A stretch of DNA of 64,000 bases from Deinococcus marmoris (GTDB lineage Bacteria; Deinococcota; Deinococci; Deinococcales; Deinococcaceae). The translations under genes and the position numbers were made by a program. The DNA is taken from the NCBI RefSeq assembly GCF_001949125.1, contig NZ_MSTI01000077.1, positions 1 through 64,000 of the forward strand, in the 5' to 3' direction. Shown in pieces: positions 21,257-34,788 of the stretch; the first letter of the stretch is position 1, and each line of letters begins with the position of its first letter. The notes under the pieces were generated by a model. It had not been told where the DNA came from. It searched no databases and was given only the letters and a program-made list of their open reading frames with translations.

Positions 21257-21283
21257 ACCCTCAGACTTTTAGACCCTTAGACC
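21257..21283. repeat. GACCCTTAGACC half-repeat before leuS
   Basis: AACCCTCAGACTTTTAGACC followed by CTTAGACC is a single-arm copy of the palindromic repeat at 8043-8121 and 36702-36778. It sits just upstream of the leuS ribosome binding site GCAGGAG. Confidence 0.6.
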
Positions 21284-21300
21284 TCCGCAGGAGCCTTCCC

Positions 21301-23778
<2,478 letters not shown>

Positions 23779-23792
23779 CAGGACCGAAAGGA

Positions 23793-23824
23793 GCGCTCTG
23801 GAGCTGATGGCAGAGCGCCCTTTC
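23793..23824 (+). terminator. terminator after leuS
   Basis: GCGCTCTG and CAGAGCGC form an eight-bp stem around GAGCTGATGG, followed by CCTTTC. It ends the rightward leuS transcript before the convergent beta-propeller gene. Confidence 0.7.
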
Positions 23825-23860
23825 AATTGATGTTTCAGCGTTAGAGCGGTTCTCCCCGCC

Positions 23861-24820
23861 TCACGGCAAAGTCAGCACCCACACATTCCCGTCCTTCGCG
23901 CTCAGGAAATTCAGCAGTTTGCCGTCCGGGCTGACATTCCAGTCGCCCTGCCGCACCTGATCGCCCAAATCTCCCAGCGTGTTCCAGCCATTCAGACTCA
24001 CCGTGTACTGCCGCAGCACATGCGCGTCGCCATCCGTCTTCAGCGGCATCAGCAGAAAGCGTCCTGCGTCGCGCCAGCGGTAAGCGCCGTAATCGTTGAT
24101 CTCGGTTGGCGTGCTGCCCGCCGTGCTTTGCAGCCACAGGCCGTTACGCGCGGCGCTGTCGAAGGAAATGGTGTACAGCACCCGCGCCCCGTCCGGGCTG
24201 AGGCTGATGCCCCGGAAGCCCAGCGCCGTCCGCAACGTCTTTTTCGCGCCGCTGCGGGTGTTCAGCGTGAACAGCTCCCGGTCCCGGTTGCCTGGCGCGC
24301 TCTTGCCCGAGAGCAGCAGCGTGGTGTCGTCCACCCAGCCGCTAACCCCGCCGCCGTAGAGGGTGGCGACGTTGCGCGGGGAACCGAAGGCGTCGGCCAC
24401 GTAGACCCGCGTAGCGCGGCGGTCATAGTTGCCGCTGGTGTCGCTGCGGGTGTAGGCCAGCCCGTCCTCGGCGTCGTTCCAGGTCACGTCCGCGCCGAAG
24501 GTGGGCAGCGTGAAGCGTTTGCCGTCGGCCAGCCGCTCCAGCACCGTCGCCTCCCCGGAACCGGGCCGCACCGCCCAGCGCAGTTTGGGCGAGAAATAGG
24601 CGATGCTGGAGAATCTGCGTGTGACCTCGCCTCCCGTGGCTGCCACCTCGTAAAAGCCGGTGCTGGCGCGGGCGGGTGGCCCATCCAGAAAAAGCAGGGC
24701 TTTTGAATCTGGTGTCCAGACCGTGCCGGGGCAGCACTCGCCACTCAGCACGGTGCGAGAGGGGAGGGTGGCGGCCACGGCAGAGGTGCCTAGCAACAGT
24801 GCTATGAAGGCGAGCTTCAC
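23861..24820 (-). CDS. exported beta-propeller-like protein
   Basis: A 319-aa protein with signal peptide residues 1-17 (LAFIALLLGTSAVAA). The body has repeated short blades with WTPDSKALLFLDG, GISLSPDGARVLYTISFD and DWNVSPDGKLLNFLSAKDG, the S/TPDG pattern of TolB/WD40-like propellers. No catalytic motif is visible, so it is probably a binding or scaffold protein outside the membrane. GTG 24820 follows GGGAGG, and its TGA-overlapping start (GTGA) couples it to the upstream M23 peptidase gene, suggesting a shared cell-wall role. Confidence 0.65.
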   Translation of the reverse strand: MKLAFIALLLGTSAVAATLPSRTVLSGECCPGTVWTPDSKALLFLDGPPARASTGFYEVAATGGEVTRRFSSIAYFSPKLRWAVRPGSGEATVLERLADGKRFTLPTFGADVTWNDAEDGLAYTRSDTSGNYDRRATRVYVADAFGSPRNVATLYGGGVSGWVDDTTLLLSGKSAPGNRDRELFTLNTRSGAKKTLRTALGFRGISLSPDGARVLYTISFDSAARNGLWLQSTAGSTPTEINDYGAYRWRDAGRFLLMPLKTDGDAHVLRQYTVSLNGWNTLGDLGDQVRQGDWNVSPDGKLLNFLSAKDGNVWVLTLP

Positions 24821-25572
24821 CGTGCGCCTCCCGGAGCAATCGGCCAGGGCCGGGCAAACTCGTTGAGCAGGCGGCCCCCGCGCAGGGCGGCGGGTTGCGA
24901 GTCCGGCGACTGCCACTTGCGCGGGGCGCTGAGGTCATACTCGTAGCCGCGCCCGAAGCTGCCTGCCAGCGCCAGCGTGTCCCAGTCGGCGGCAATGTAC
25001 GGCAGCGGGTTGAAGAAACGCTGATGCGCCCGGTCCCGCAGTTCCAGATGCAGGTGCGGCGCGCTGATGCATGTTCCCTGCGAGTCGCCGCTCTGCCCGA
25101 TCACCTGCCCGCGTGTGACCTTCTGCCCAATTCGCAACGGAGCCCGCTTCAGCAGGTGTCCGTACAGGCTGCTCAGGTTGCCCGCGTGGTCGATCACAAC
25201 GTTGTGCGGCAGGCTGCCGTGTGGGCCGTCCACTTCGGCCACCGTGCCGTCGCCGATGGCGCGCACCGGGGTGCCACACGGCGCGCTGAAATCCAGCCCG
25301 GCGTGGATGCCCTGCAAGTTGCCGTAGGTGCTGCGCCGCTGCCGGTACGCGCCGGTGGTATTGCCATAGCCCTGACCCAGCAGCCAGGAATCGGGGCCGG
25401 GCGCACCTGCGAAGGGCAGTCCGAACTGCCGGGAAGGCTGGGCGATGGCGCTCAGTGGCAGGGCCGGGGCGTAGTGGGCGGCGGCCAGGGAAGGGAACAT
25501 CAGGCCGCAGAGGGCAGCTACGGTTCGTCTTGCCGGGTGGCCGCGCCAGGGGGCCGGGGTGGGGGAGGGCAT
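24817..25572 (-). CDS. M23 family metallopeptidase (LytM-type)
   Basis: A 251-aa exported peptidoglycan endopeptidase-like protein. Residues 1-32 form a signal sequence. The LytM domain (about 80-190) contains [16 protein letters not shown] with the first zinc His and Asp, [18 protein letters not shown], and [10 protein letters not shown] with the HxH zinc ligands, so it should be catalytically competent for cleaving cross-link peptides. The C-terminal 45 residues are unlike known domains. ATG 25572 is the longest start; an internal one would truncate the signal. It forms an overlapping pair with the propeller gene. Confidence 0.88.
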   Translation of the reverse strand: MPSPTPAPWRGHPARRTVAALCGLMFPSLAAAHYAPALPLSAIAQPSRQFGLPFAGAPGPDSWLLGQGYGNTTGAYRQRRSTYGNLQGIHAGLDFSAPCGTPVRAIGDGTVAEVDGPHGSLPHNVVIDHAGNLSSLYGHLLKRAPLRIGQKVTRGQVIGQSGDSQGTCISAPHLHLELRDRAHQRFFNPLPYIAADWDTLALAGSFGRGYEYDLSAPRKWQSPDSQPAALRGGRLLNEFARPWPIAPGGAR

Positions 25573-25693
25573 ACGCGATCTTGCCTTAATTCGTCATCTG
25601 GAGGCGTGCCAGCGGCTACGGTTGCAAGGCGGAGGGTGCGGGCGGTTCAGACCTCTGCTCCGCGTGTCGCCGTGCCGGGTCTACTCTGGACCC

Positions 25694-26851
25694 ATGACCC
25701 AGACGGCCCCCGCTGCCCATATTCCGCTGAACCGCGAACGCCTGATCGCCCCCGGCCCGGTGGAGGTGGACCCGCGCGTGCTGCTGGAACTGGCCCAGCC
25801 GCAGATGCACCACCGCAGCCGCGACGCTGCTGCCAAATTGATGGAGGCGCGGGGGAAACTGAGCCGTCTGCTGGGCGATCCCTACGAGGCAGTGATCACC
25901 ACCAGCAGCGGCACCGGGGCCTTCGAGGGCGCGCTGGTCAGCACCACGCCCGCCGGGGCCAAAGTGGTCAACGCGCAGGCCGGAAAATTCAGCGAGCGCT
26001 GGGGCGACATGGCGAAACGCTTCGGCTACGACGTGGGGATCGTCGCCCGGCCCTGGGGCGAACTGCTGGACGCCGATGAAATCGCGGAGGCCAGCCGCGA
26101 CGCCACAACGTTGCTGATCACCCACAGCGAGACCAGCACCGGGGCGCTGCACGATCTGGAAGCGATTTCGCGGGCGGTCAAGGCCCAGAATCCCGATCTG
26201 ATCATCATTGCCGATTGTGTGACCTCCTACGGCGTGGCGGAGTTGCGGCCTGCCGCATGGGGCGTGGACGTGATCGTCTCGGGCAGCCAGAAGGGCACAG
26301 CCACCCCGCCCGGCCTGGGCTTCGTGCTGTTCAGCCCGGAAGTGCAGGCTCGCATGGTGCAGAACACCGCCCACGGCTACTACCTGGACCTGACCCGCGA
26401 ATTGAAGGGCCAGAAGGCGGGCAACACGCCGCAAACCCCCGCCATCAACCTGATCTACGCCCTGTCCACGGCGCTGGACCGCCCGCTGGGCGTGCCGCTG
26501 GAAGTGCTGTGGGCCGAGCAAAAGCGCAAGGCCGACGCCCTGATCGCCGCCGGAACCGCGCTGGGTTGCCCGTCCTGGACCACCCGCCCCAGCCCTGCTG
26601 TCGCCGTACTAAAAGCCCCCGAAGGCTTGACGGGCCGCCAGATCGCCGCCGCCCTGACTGGATTGGGCCAGCGTGCCCTGGCTGGTCAGGCTCCCCATGA
26701 GGACACCGTGTTCCGCGTCAGCACGATGGGCTACGCGGACCGCTACGACGCTTTAGGTGTCGCCGGAATGCTGGAAGACGCCTTCGCCGCTCTGGGCCAT
26801 GAGTTCGAGCGGGGCGTGGCCGTGTCGGCGGCGTGGGCGGCGATGAAGTAG
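25694..26851 (+). CDS. class V aminotransferase (alanine--glyoxylate / serine--pyruvate type)
   Basis: A 385-aa PLP enzyme of the small-subunit hydrogenase-like aminotransferase group. Family blocks are [43 protein letters not shown], the PLP Asp region [14 protein letters not shown], and [20 protein letters not shown] with the Schiff-base Lys. It probably interconverts alanine, serine, glyoxylate and pyruvate; the exact donor is uncertain. TACTCT (25682-25687) is six bases from ATG 25694, so the mRNA is leaderless. Its TAG stop is the first three bases of the inverted-repeat element that follows. Confidence 0.92.
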   Translation: MTQTAPAAHIPLNRERLIAPGPVEVDPRVLLELAQPQMHHRSRDAAAKLMEARGKLSRLLGDPYEAVITTSSGTGAFEGALVSTTPAGAKVVNAQAGKFSERWGDMAKRFGYDVGIVARPWGELLDADEIAEASRDATTLLITHSETSTGALHDLEAISRAVKAQNPDLIIIADCVTSYGVAELRPAAWGVDVIVSGSQKGTATPPGLGFVLFSPEVQARMVQNTAHGYYLDLTRELKGQKAGNTPQTPAINLIYALSTALDRPLGVPLEVLWAEQKRKADALIAAGTALGCPSWTTRPSPAVAVLKAPEGLTGRQIAAALTGLGQRALAGQAPHEDTVFRVSTMGYADRYDALGVAGMLEDAFAALGHEFERGVAVSAAWAAMK

Positions 26852-26975
26852 AGCAGGTTTCCGAATGACGTCACCGGAAAAAGAGACTTCCGGCGACTCC
26901 ATTCTCCATCCTGCGCGGCAAAAGTCTCTCGTTCCACTCGGTCATAAAAATGGTCTTTTTATGACATCTGCTGTA
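26849..26975. repeat. 127-bp MITE-like inverted-repeat element (copy 1)
   Basis: It begins TAGAGCAGG and ends CATCTGCTGTA, an imperfect terminal inverted repeat. Internally it has CACCGG/CCGG and GTCATAAA/TTTATGAC hairpins. A highly similar 126-bp copy is at 30321-30446 with perfect ends TAGAGCAGTT/AACTGCTCTA. No coding frame is present. The first three bases are the stop codon of the aminotransferase gene, which suggests insertion at the 3' end of the coding sequence. Confidence 0.85.
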
Positions 26976-26994
26976 GGCGAGAGGGAGAAACGTC

Positions 26995-27037
26995 AAACCG
27001 CCAGAGCGACGAAACTCGCTGCTGGCGGCTTGACTTC
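26995..27037 (-). terminator. terminator after CBS-ACT gene
   Basis: On the minus strand GCCGCCAGCAGCGAG pairs with the following CGTCGCTCTGGCGG, ending in TTTGACGTTT. It lies a few bases after the stop of the leftward CBS-ACT gene. Confidence 0.7.
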
Positions 27038-27050
27038 AGACTGACTTTGC

Positions 27051-27674
<624 letters not shown>

Positions 27675-27801
27675 ATTAAAAGTCTACTGGATTACGCTTG
27701 GACAAACATGCCGTTAATTCCCGGTTCCGGCCTGCTGGCTGTGGCGGCTGGGTTCAGAGGTGGGACGTAGAGGGGAGGACCACCCGCGCTACACGGGTTC
27801 C

Positions 27802-27860
27802 GGGCGTGGAGTGCAGGAAGCGGCGCTGTCCCGATTTCTGCACGGAACAGACGGAATCCG
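27802..27860 (+). repeat. degenerate interspersed repeat (copy 1)
   Basis: GGGCGTGGAGT, GTCCCGATTTCTGC and AGACGGAATCCG occur in this order here and, inverted, at 46153-46213. It is non-coding and resembles the small nuclear-repeat-like families of Deinococcus chromosomes. A further CAATCGGAGTCC tract at 27909-27920 has relatives at 287-301 and 46328-46342. Confidence 0.6.
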
Positions 27861-27925
27861 TTTTTCTCCCACTCACTCCGTTCGGATTTCCAGGTGTTTC
27901 CAACACCTTTCAATCGGAGTCCTTA

Positions 27926-28858
<933 letters not shown>

Positions 28859-28870
28859 GGCATGAGGCTA

Positions 28871-29183
28871 GCAGGGTTAGGCGTGACAAAAGACGTGGTG
28901 GGGGGTGTGGAACTGGCCCGGAGACAGTGTGGAAGCGAGTGGATAGGGGTGCCTGATCTGTCTGCGGCAGCGGCGCGAAACTCTCAGAGCGCCGATCTTA
29001 ATGAAACTTCGGTCAGATGGGGGTGAAGGGCAACAGCGCCCGCGTCGGAACCGCCCACTGACACGCGCGTCAGCCGTCCGTCATGCTGCTGACGGTAAGC
29101 TGAAGCACTATTAACGTTGCCCCCTGGCGCACTCATGGCCCGTCATGTTGCCCGGCTTAACCTGCATCTCGGAGGTACCACCC
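28871..29183. other. intergenic region upstream of the PEGA-domain gene
   Basis: About 310 bases without a gene. It contains a CCGTC-N8-GACGG hairpin near 29078-29096 and a likely -10 TATTAA near 29107, giving a leader of roughly 70 bases with GGAGGT (29171-29176) just before the start. No terminator or coding signal is seen in the first half. Confidence 0.4.
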
Positions 29184-30203
29184 GTGAAGAAACTCTTGAT
29201 GATCCCCGCAGCCCTGCTGCTGTCTACCGCCGCCGCCGCCCCCAAGATCAGTGCCCAGAGCATCATCGTGAACCCCACCACCCCCGACCTGAGCGTCAGC
29301 GTGCGCGTCGATAAGGACTCCAGTGGCGCACAGAACCCGGCCTACAAGGTCGGCGACAAGGCCGTGATCAGCGCCACCGTCAACCGTGACGCCTACGTCT
29401 ACCTGTTCAACGTCAACCCCGACGGCAGCGTGGACCAGATCCTGCCCAACCGCCTGAGCGAGGCCAACTTCGTCAAGGCCAACACCACCCGCAGCTTCCC
29501 CGCCCCCGGCGACAAGTTCACCTTCGACATTGCTGGCCCCATCGGCCAGAACAAGGTGCTGGCGCTGGCCAGCTTGACCGAACTGAACCTGGGCCAGATC
29601 AGCTCCTTCAAGACCACCCAGGACCAGTTCGCCACCGTGAATGCCAAGAGCCAGGCCGGTCTGGCCCAGGCCCTGAGCATCGTGGTCACGCCCATTCCCC
29701 AGAACTCCTGGGTCTCCGATACGGCCTTCTACACGGTTGCTGGCGTCACGCCGATCAGCACCGGCAGCCTGTTCGTGGGGGCCAACGTGGACAACGCCAC
29801 CGTGACCCTGAACGGCCAGCGGCTGGGCGGCGCGAACGTCACCTACAACGATCTGCGCCCCGGCAGCTACCCCGTGCGGATTCAGGCCCCCGGCTACCGC
29901 GACATTTCCACCACCGTCGCCATCCGTGCCGGAGCCACCACCAACGTGAACGCCGAGTTCGCCGCCGTGGTTGTGACCCCGCCTACCCCCACCAAGCTGA
30001 CCATCACCATCCGCAGCAGCGTGAACAACGCCCGCGTGTTCGTGGACGGTCAGGAAGCCGGGACCATCAGCAGCGGCGCTCTGAACGTGCAGGTGGACCG
30101 GGGCAGCCACGAGATCGTGCTGATCGCCCCCGGCTACCGCACCTTCCTGAGCACCTACAACGTGACCACCAACGGTCAGATCACCATCAACCCCACCCGC
30201 TAA
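29184..30203 (+). CDS. exported DUF4384/PEGA-domain surface protein
   Basis: A 339-aa exported protein. Residues 1-19 form a signal peptide ([18 protein letters not shown]). A DUF4384-like domain (about 30-190) has [20 protein letters not shown] followed by [16 protein letters not shown]. Two PEGA domains follow at about 205-265 and 275-339, marked by [17 protein letters not shown] and [24 protein letters not shown] repeats are typical of S-layer-associated proteins, and this arrangement recurs in Deinococcus. Codon use is highly biased, suggesting abundant expression. GTG 29184 follows GGAGGT; the frame upstream is open but lacks a site. A strong terminator follows. Confidence 0.82.
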   Translation: MKKLLMIPAALLLSTAAAAPKISAQSIIVNPTTPDLSVSVRVDKDSSGAQNPAYKVGDKAVISATVNRDAYVYLFNVNPDGSVDQILPNRLSEANFVKANTTRSFPAPGDKFTFDIAGPIGQNKVLALASLTELNLGQISSFKTTQDQFATVNAKSQAGLAQALSIVVTPIPQNSWVSDTAFYTVAGVTPISTGSLFVGANVDNATVTLNGQRLGGANVTYNDLRPGSYPVRIQAPGYRDISTTVAIRAGATTNVNAEFAAVVVTPPTPTKLTITIRSSVNNARVFVDGQEAGTISSGALNVQVDRGSHEIVLIAPGYRTFLSTYNVTTNGQITINPTR

Positions 30204-30224
30204 ATTCAGCCCTGTGGTTGTGAT

Positions 30225-30250
30225 GCCCCGCCTCGTTGGCGGGGTTTTTT
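30225..30250 (+). terminator. strong rho-independent terminator
   Basis: GCCCCGCC and GGCGGGG pair around TCGTT and are followed by six T. It closes the PEGA-domain gene transcript. Confidence 0.92.
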
Positions 30251-30320
30251 CTGTGCCAGGGAGGCGGGGGCAGGCTGCCGGATATGCAGGCCGTTTCAAT
30301 GCCGCCTGTTCAGCGCTGCC

Positions 30321-30446
30321 TAGAGCAGTTCTCCGAATTACGTCACCGGAAAAAAGACTTCCGGTGACTCCATTCTCCGTCCTGCTCGGCAAAAGTCACT
30401 CGCTCTGCTCGGTCATAAAGGTGGTCTCTTTATGACAACTGCTCTA
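30321..30446. repeat. 126-bp MITE-like inverted-repeat element (copy 2)
   Basis: The ends TAGAGCAGTT and AACTGCTCTA are perfect 10-bp inverted repeats. The internal sequence is nearly that of the copy at 26849-26975, with CACCGGAAAAAAGACTTCCG and GTCATAAA...TTTATGAC hairpins. The right end supplies, on the minus strand, the TAG stop codon of the Nudix gene (30444-30446). Confidence 0.88.
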
Positions 30447-31067
30447 CAGCGGCCCGTCCGTCAGCAGATCGTGCAGCACCCGCGCGGTCATGCCCCAGAT
30501 GTCGTGGCCCTGCCAGGGGTAGCGGTACAGGACCACCGGCTGCCCGTCCGGCATCTGGCGGTTTTCGCGGGTGGGGGTCAGGGCGCGCAGCTCCGAGAGG
30601 GTGGGCAGCAGAAGCTGGGCCACCTCCCCTGACAGTCTCAGCGCGGGCTGGGCCGGAACGCGCGCCAGCACCGGGGTGACATGAAAGCCTGCCGGGGTAT
30701 ACACGTCGTCCATCTCGCCCAGTACGGTGACGGTGGCGGGGTCCAGGCCCACCTCCTCCCACGCCTCGCGCACGGCCCCGGCGATCACGCTTTCTCCGGC
30801 CTCCAGACTGCCGCCCGGAAAGGCGATCTGGCCCCGGTGGGTGGGGAGTTCCGAGGACCGCACGGTCAGCAGCACGCGTGGGTCTGCCTCACGCGTCAGG
30901 GCCACCAGCACGGCGGCGGGGCGGTAGTCGGGCAGATGCAGCGTCTGACGGCGGCGCGCGGCCAGCCAGCCTTCCCAGGGGTCCAAATTGCCTCTGGTGT
31001 CGCCTCTGGTTTGAACATCTTCGAGCAGCGAAACGTCCAGTGGGTCCGTGCTGGGCTGATCGCTCAC
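30444..31067 (-). CDS. Nudix hydrolase, CoA pyrophosphatase type
   Basis: A 207-aa Nudix enzyme. The Nudix box is [20 protein letters not shown] followed by EVGL (Gx5Ex7REUxEExGU). The preceding [20 protein letters not shown] is the extra motif (UPF0035) that marks CoA pyrophosphatases, which cleave CoA to phosphopantetheine and 3',5'-ADP; a Deinococcus enzyme of this type is characterised. ATG 31067 overlaps the mazG-like stop by four bases. The final Leu codon is followed by TAG from the inverted-repeat element, so the natural C-terminus may have been changed by the insertion. Confidence 0.9.
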   Translation of the reverse strand: MSDQPSTDPLDVSLLEDVQTRGDTRGNLDPWEGWLAARRRQTLHLPDYRPAAVLVALTREADPRVLLTVRSSELPTHRGQIAFPGGSLEAGESVIAGAVREAWEEVGLDPATVTVLGEMDDVYTPAGFHVTPVLARVPAQPALRLSGEVAQLLLPTLSELRALTPTRENRQMPDGQPVVLYRYPWQGHDIWGMTARVLHDLLTDGPL

Positions 31068-31696
31068 GAAGCGGCGCTCTCGTCCGGCAGCCCTTGCAGG
31101 GTGCGTGTCGTGTGGTCCCGCAGCGCCAGTTCGGCGTCCACACCCTGCGCGCGTGCCCAGGCCACCACGGCGGCCAGCACGTCCGCGACGCCCTGCGGTG
31201 AATCGGGGGCGGCCTCCAGAATCCCGGCCACATCTTCCCGCCCTCCCGAAACGCCCGCCAGTTTCTGCGTCGCTGCCTCGCGGGCCAGTGCGCCCAGTGC
31301 CGACGGAACCTGGTCCAGTGCGCGGCGGGGTTTGCCGCCCTGTTCCGCCGCCTTGATGGCCTGCCAGTTGCTGACCACCTCGGCGCTGCCGCTGACCACC
31401 GCGCTCCCAAAGACATGCGGATGCCGCCGCACCAGCTTCTGCACGATGGCCCCCTCCACGTCCGCATAAGAAAAAGTGCCCTCTTCCTCGGCGATCACGC
31501 TATGGAAGGCCACCTGAAGCAGCACGTCACCCAGTTCCCCGGCCAGTTCCGCCGGGCTTCCGCTGTCGATGGCGTCCACGGCTTCCGCCGCCTCTTCCAG
31601 CAGATACGGGCGCAGCGAGGCGTGGGTCTGCTCGGCGTCCCAGGGACAGCCGTCCGGGGCGCGCAGGCGGCGCATGGTGGTCAGAAGGTCCTGCAT
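31064..31696 (-). CDS. mazG: nucleoside triphosphate pyrophosphohydrolase MazG
   Basis: A 210-aa house-cleaning enzyme that hydrolyses (d)NTPs to monophosphates and pyrophosphate. Its N-terminal domain has [20 protein letters not shown], then [16 protein letters not shown], then the metal-binding [20 protein letters not shown]. The second half is divergent, so this is a shorter MazG than the two-domain E. coli protein. ATG 31696 is chosen because TACAGT on the minus strand (31704-31709) sits seven bases before it; the longer frame has no promoter or ribosome site. Paired with the Nudix gene through an ATGA overlap. Confidence 0.9.
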   Translation of the reverse strand: MQDLLTTMRRLRAPDGCPWDAEQTHASLRPYLLEEAAEAVDAIDSGSPAELAGELGDVLLQVAFHSVIAEEEGTFSYADVEGAIVQKLVRRHPHVFGSAVVSGSAEVVSNWQAIKAAEQGGKPRRALDQVPSALGALAREAATQKLAGVSGGREDVAGILEAAPDSPQGVADVLAAVVAWARAQGVDAELALRDHTTRTLQGLPDESAAS

Positions 31697-31809
31697 GCGG
31701 GCCACTGTAGCGCCTGGGTTCGGGGGTCTTTGTGGGAGGCGTCTGCCCGGCAGCATCTGCCTCATCCCCGCTTCACGGCCCATCAGACAGGGTGTGCTGG
31801 ACTGTGCAG

Positions 31810-32298
31810 ATGAAGCCCCAGACCCGCCTCGTGCCCGCCGTAGTCCTGACCGCTCTGCTGCTGCCTGCCCAGATGTCTGCCCAGGCCCAGACGCCCGCCA
31901 CCGCCCTGCCCGCCGCCTGGACTGGTGCCCGGCTGGCCACGGCCACCTACGTGATCCTGGACCCGCAGATGGTGGGTCCCAATCTGCTGGGCGGCAGCGA
32001 TCAGGCCAGCGTGCTGGACGCCATGCGGCGGGACTCGGGAAACGCGCTCAAGCGGCGGTATCCAGGGGCCACCATCAGCACTGACGCCACCAATGCCGGG
32101 GCCATCCGCGTGACCCCGGTGCTGAATACCCCCTCTGCGCTGTTGCCGTGGCTCAAGCTGACCGCCCGCCTGGACCTGACCCTGCCCGAAGGCGACAGGG
32201 TCAGCGTGGGTCAGGAATTTACCCTCTGGGACGTCTATCAGCACCGGGCAGAGGCCGCCAACTTCGTGTATGACCAGTTGGCCCAGCGCCTTCCCTGA
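31810..32298 (+). CDS. exported hypothetical protein, 162 aa
   Basis: Residues 1-27 form a signal peptide (VPAVVLTALLLPAQMSAQAQ). The mature part has LATATYVILDPQMVGPNLLG and LTARLDLTLPEGDRVSVGQE, with conserved-looking Asp and Pro but no motif I can name. The fold may be a small alpha/beta domain like those of periplasmic lipoproteins. ATG 31810 is in a context without a clear Shine-Dalgarno. It is divergent from the mazG operon. Confidence 0.65.
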   Translation: MKPQTRLVPAVVLTALLLPAQMSAQAQTPATALPAAWTGARLATATYVILDPQMVGPNLLGGSDQASVLDAMRRDSGNALKRRYPGATISTDATNAGAIRVTPVLNTPSALLPWLKLTARLDLTLPEGDRVSVGQEFTLWDVYQHRAEAANFVYDQLAQRLP

Positions 32299-32447
32299 GT
32301 GGGCCGTACTTCGCGGACTACTATCCCGTTTAGTTTCCCTGCGCCATTCCTGATTATTGGTCTCCTGCCAGCCGATGAAGCGTGCGGGTGTTGCTGACCC
32401 ACAGCCCAGTCTTGCCTTATGCTGAAGTCCAGATTAAGGGAGGCCAC

Positions 32448-32723
32448 ATGAATAGGAATGCATATTTGAGGCGCTGTATGACCATCAGCCTGCGCCACCG
32501 GGCGGCCTGGGTGGTGCTGGGCGGGGCAGTTGGGCTGGTTCTTGCCGCCCTGCTGGGCCTGAGCGTGGCCGAGCTGATTGTCCTGACCGTGCTGGGGGCC
32601 GTTGCCGTCGCGCTGGCCGTTGCCGTGAATTCCTACCTGCGGCATTCGGCAGACCCGGAAGCCCAACCGGAGGACGGCTATCCGGTTGCGGCGAACTCCC
32701 GGAACGGCAATCCCCCGCGCTGA
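32448..32723 (+). CDS. small membrane protein, 91 aa
   Basis: Two hydrophobic helices (about residues 19-41 and 43-62: AAWVVLGGAVGLVLAALLGL and ELIVLTVLGAVAVALAVAV) follow a basic N-terminus with several Arg. The tail is polar and Pro-rich. The family is unknown. ATG 32448 has a good AAGGGAGG, and TATGCT (32419-32424) upstream could be its -10, giving a short leader. Confidence 0.65.
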   Translation: MNRNAYLRRCMTISLRHRAAWVVLGGAVGLVLAALLGLSVAELIVLTVLGAVAVALAVAVNSYLRHSADPEAQPEDGYPVAANSRNGNPPR

Positions 32724-32813
32724 GGTCCGCGCCCGTCTCCGGTTCATGGCTGCGCTCAGGTACTGCGCCCGTTCATTCAATGGCCTGCACCCGGAGCGTG
32801 TTAGCGTCGGGGA

Positions 32814-33572
32814 ATGACTGACCAGACAGCACAGAACCAATCGGCGCAGAACAAAACAGAACAGGGCAAGGCAGGCACGCGCGGCAGCGCCTTTATCACG
32901 GGGGCCAGCAAGGGCATCGGCTACGAGGTGGCGCGTTCTCTGACAGAGGCGGGCTACGCTGTGACCATCACCAGCCGCAACGAGGCCGAGATTACCGAGG
33001 CCGCCCGCAAGATCGGCGGCACGGCGCGCGGCGTGGTCTGCGACGTGCGCGACCCGGCGGCCTTGGAGCGTGAGGTCAGCGCCCACACTGAGGCTTTCGG
33101 CGGTCTGGATGTGCTGTTTGTCAACGCGGGCGTGGGCAACTTCGCCAACGTGGCCGACATGAGCATCGAGCAGTGGCAGGACGTGATCGACACCAACCTG
33201 TCGGGGGCTTTCTACACCATCAAGGCGGGCATTCCGGCCCTCAAGAAGCGGGGCGGCTACATCTTCACGCTGTCCAGTCTGGCGGGCAAGAACCCCTTTG
33301 CGGGCGGGGCGGCCTACAACGCCAGCAAATTCGGGCTGAACGGTCTGTCCGAGGTACTGACCCTGGACCTGCGCCAGCACGACATCAAGGTGACGCAGAT
33401 CATGCCCGGCAGCGTGGCCACCCACTTCGCCGGGCACACGCCCAGTGACGCCGATGCCTGGAAGATCCAGCCGGAAGACATCGCGCAGCTCACGGTGGAC
33501 CTGCTGAATATGCCCGTGCGGACGCTGCCCAGCAAGGTGGAAGTGCGGCCCAGCAAGCCGCCCAAGAAGTAG
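32814..33572 (+). CDS. short-chain dehydrogenase/reductase
   Basis: A 252-aa SDR oxidoreductase. The cofactor motif is FITGASKGIGYEVARSLTEA (TGxxxGIG) at about residue 26. NAG is in LFVNAGVGNFANVADMS, and the catalytic Ser, Tyr and Lys are in FTLSSLAGKNPFAGGAAYNASKFG (shown in two parts as FTLSSLAGKN and AAYNASKFG). A Gln/Asn/Lys-rich first 20 residues is unusual. TAGCGT (32802-32807) is six bases before ATG 32814, so the mRNA is likely leaderless. The substrate is unknown. Confidence 0.9.
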   Translation: MTDQTAQNQSAQNKTEQGKAGTRGSAFITGASKGIGYEVARSLTEAGYAVTITSRNEAEITEAARKIGGTARGVVCDVRDPAALEREVSAHTEAFGGLDVLFVNAGVGNFANVADMSIEQWQDVIDTNLSGAFYTIKAGIPALKKRGGYIFTLSSLAGKNPFAGGAAYNASKFGLNGLSEVLTLDLRQHDIKVTQIMPGSVATHFAGHTPSDADAWKIQPEDIAQLTVDLLNMPVRTLPSKVEVRPSKPPKK

Positions 33573-34256
33573 GCGTAGCGCTTAAAATAAGGGTTGATTT
33601 GGGGCGGGGCAGCGTGTCGCATGGCCGAAGCTGTCCTGCCCTAATCTATCGCACACAACATTCTGGCCAGCCGGGTGAATGGCCTCAGCGACGACGTCTT
33701 TGCCATCGTGTTCACGCTACTGGTGCTGGAATTGCGCGTGTCGGAAATCGCACGGACGCTGGGCAGCGCCGAACGTGTCCAGGCGGTGAACAGCGCACTG
33801 GTCGATCTGCTGCCCCGGCTGTTTGTATTCCTTCCTCACAAATTTTCTGATGGTGGACATCGGTTGGGTCAGCCAGACCCGCTTTCAGGCCCGCCACTCG
33901 CACGTTGGTCCCAGGCTGGCCCTTCTGAACATCGTCTCCCTGATGTTCGTTGCGCTGCCGCCGTTTACCTCGCCGGTGATTGGACTGGTCTTCCTGTTGA
34001 TGCTGCGGCACGCGGTCAGCCATGCCCTGATGCCTCCCGGTTGGCGGGCCGAACGGCTCGGGCAGCGGACGCTGATCAACCTGAGCGTCTTCGCCCTGAT
34101 GATCGCGCTGGCTTTCATGGCCCACGCGCTGGCGCTGTTTGTCCCGTTCATGCTGCTGATGGCGCACCCGTTGTTGCCGCGTTCGCGCAGGCCGGGATGG
34201 GGCGAGATGCTGAGGATGTCAAAACACCTCACACCAGCTTTGCTAGACTGCGGGGC

Positions 34257-34674
<418 letters not shown>

Positions 34675-34679
<5 letters not shown>

Positions 34680-34748
34680 TGTGGGCGCTGTGAAGTGGGT
34701 ACTGTGATGTGTGTACTGTGGTCAATGTGATGTGGACGCTGTGAAGTC
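34675..34748 (+). repeat. degenerate tandem CTGTGATGTG repeat
   Basis: Between smpB and the amidase-like gene the sequence repeats variants of CTGTGATGTGG, CTGTGAAGTGGG and ACTGTGATGTGTGT, about six units with a period near 10-18 bases. It may be a decayed tandem repeat; no protein or RNA function is evident. Confidence 0.5.
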
Positions 34749-34788
34749 GTTTCTTCCAAAGTCGCCCCCTGGCAACAACCGTGGTGGG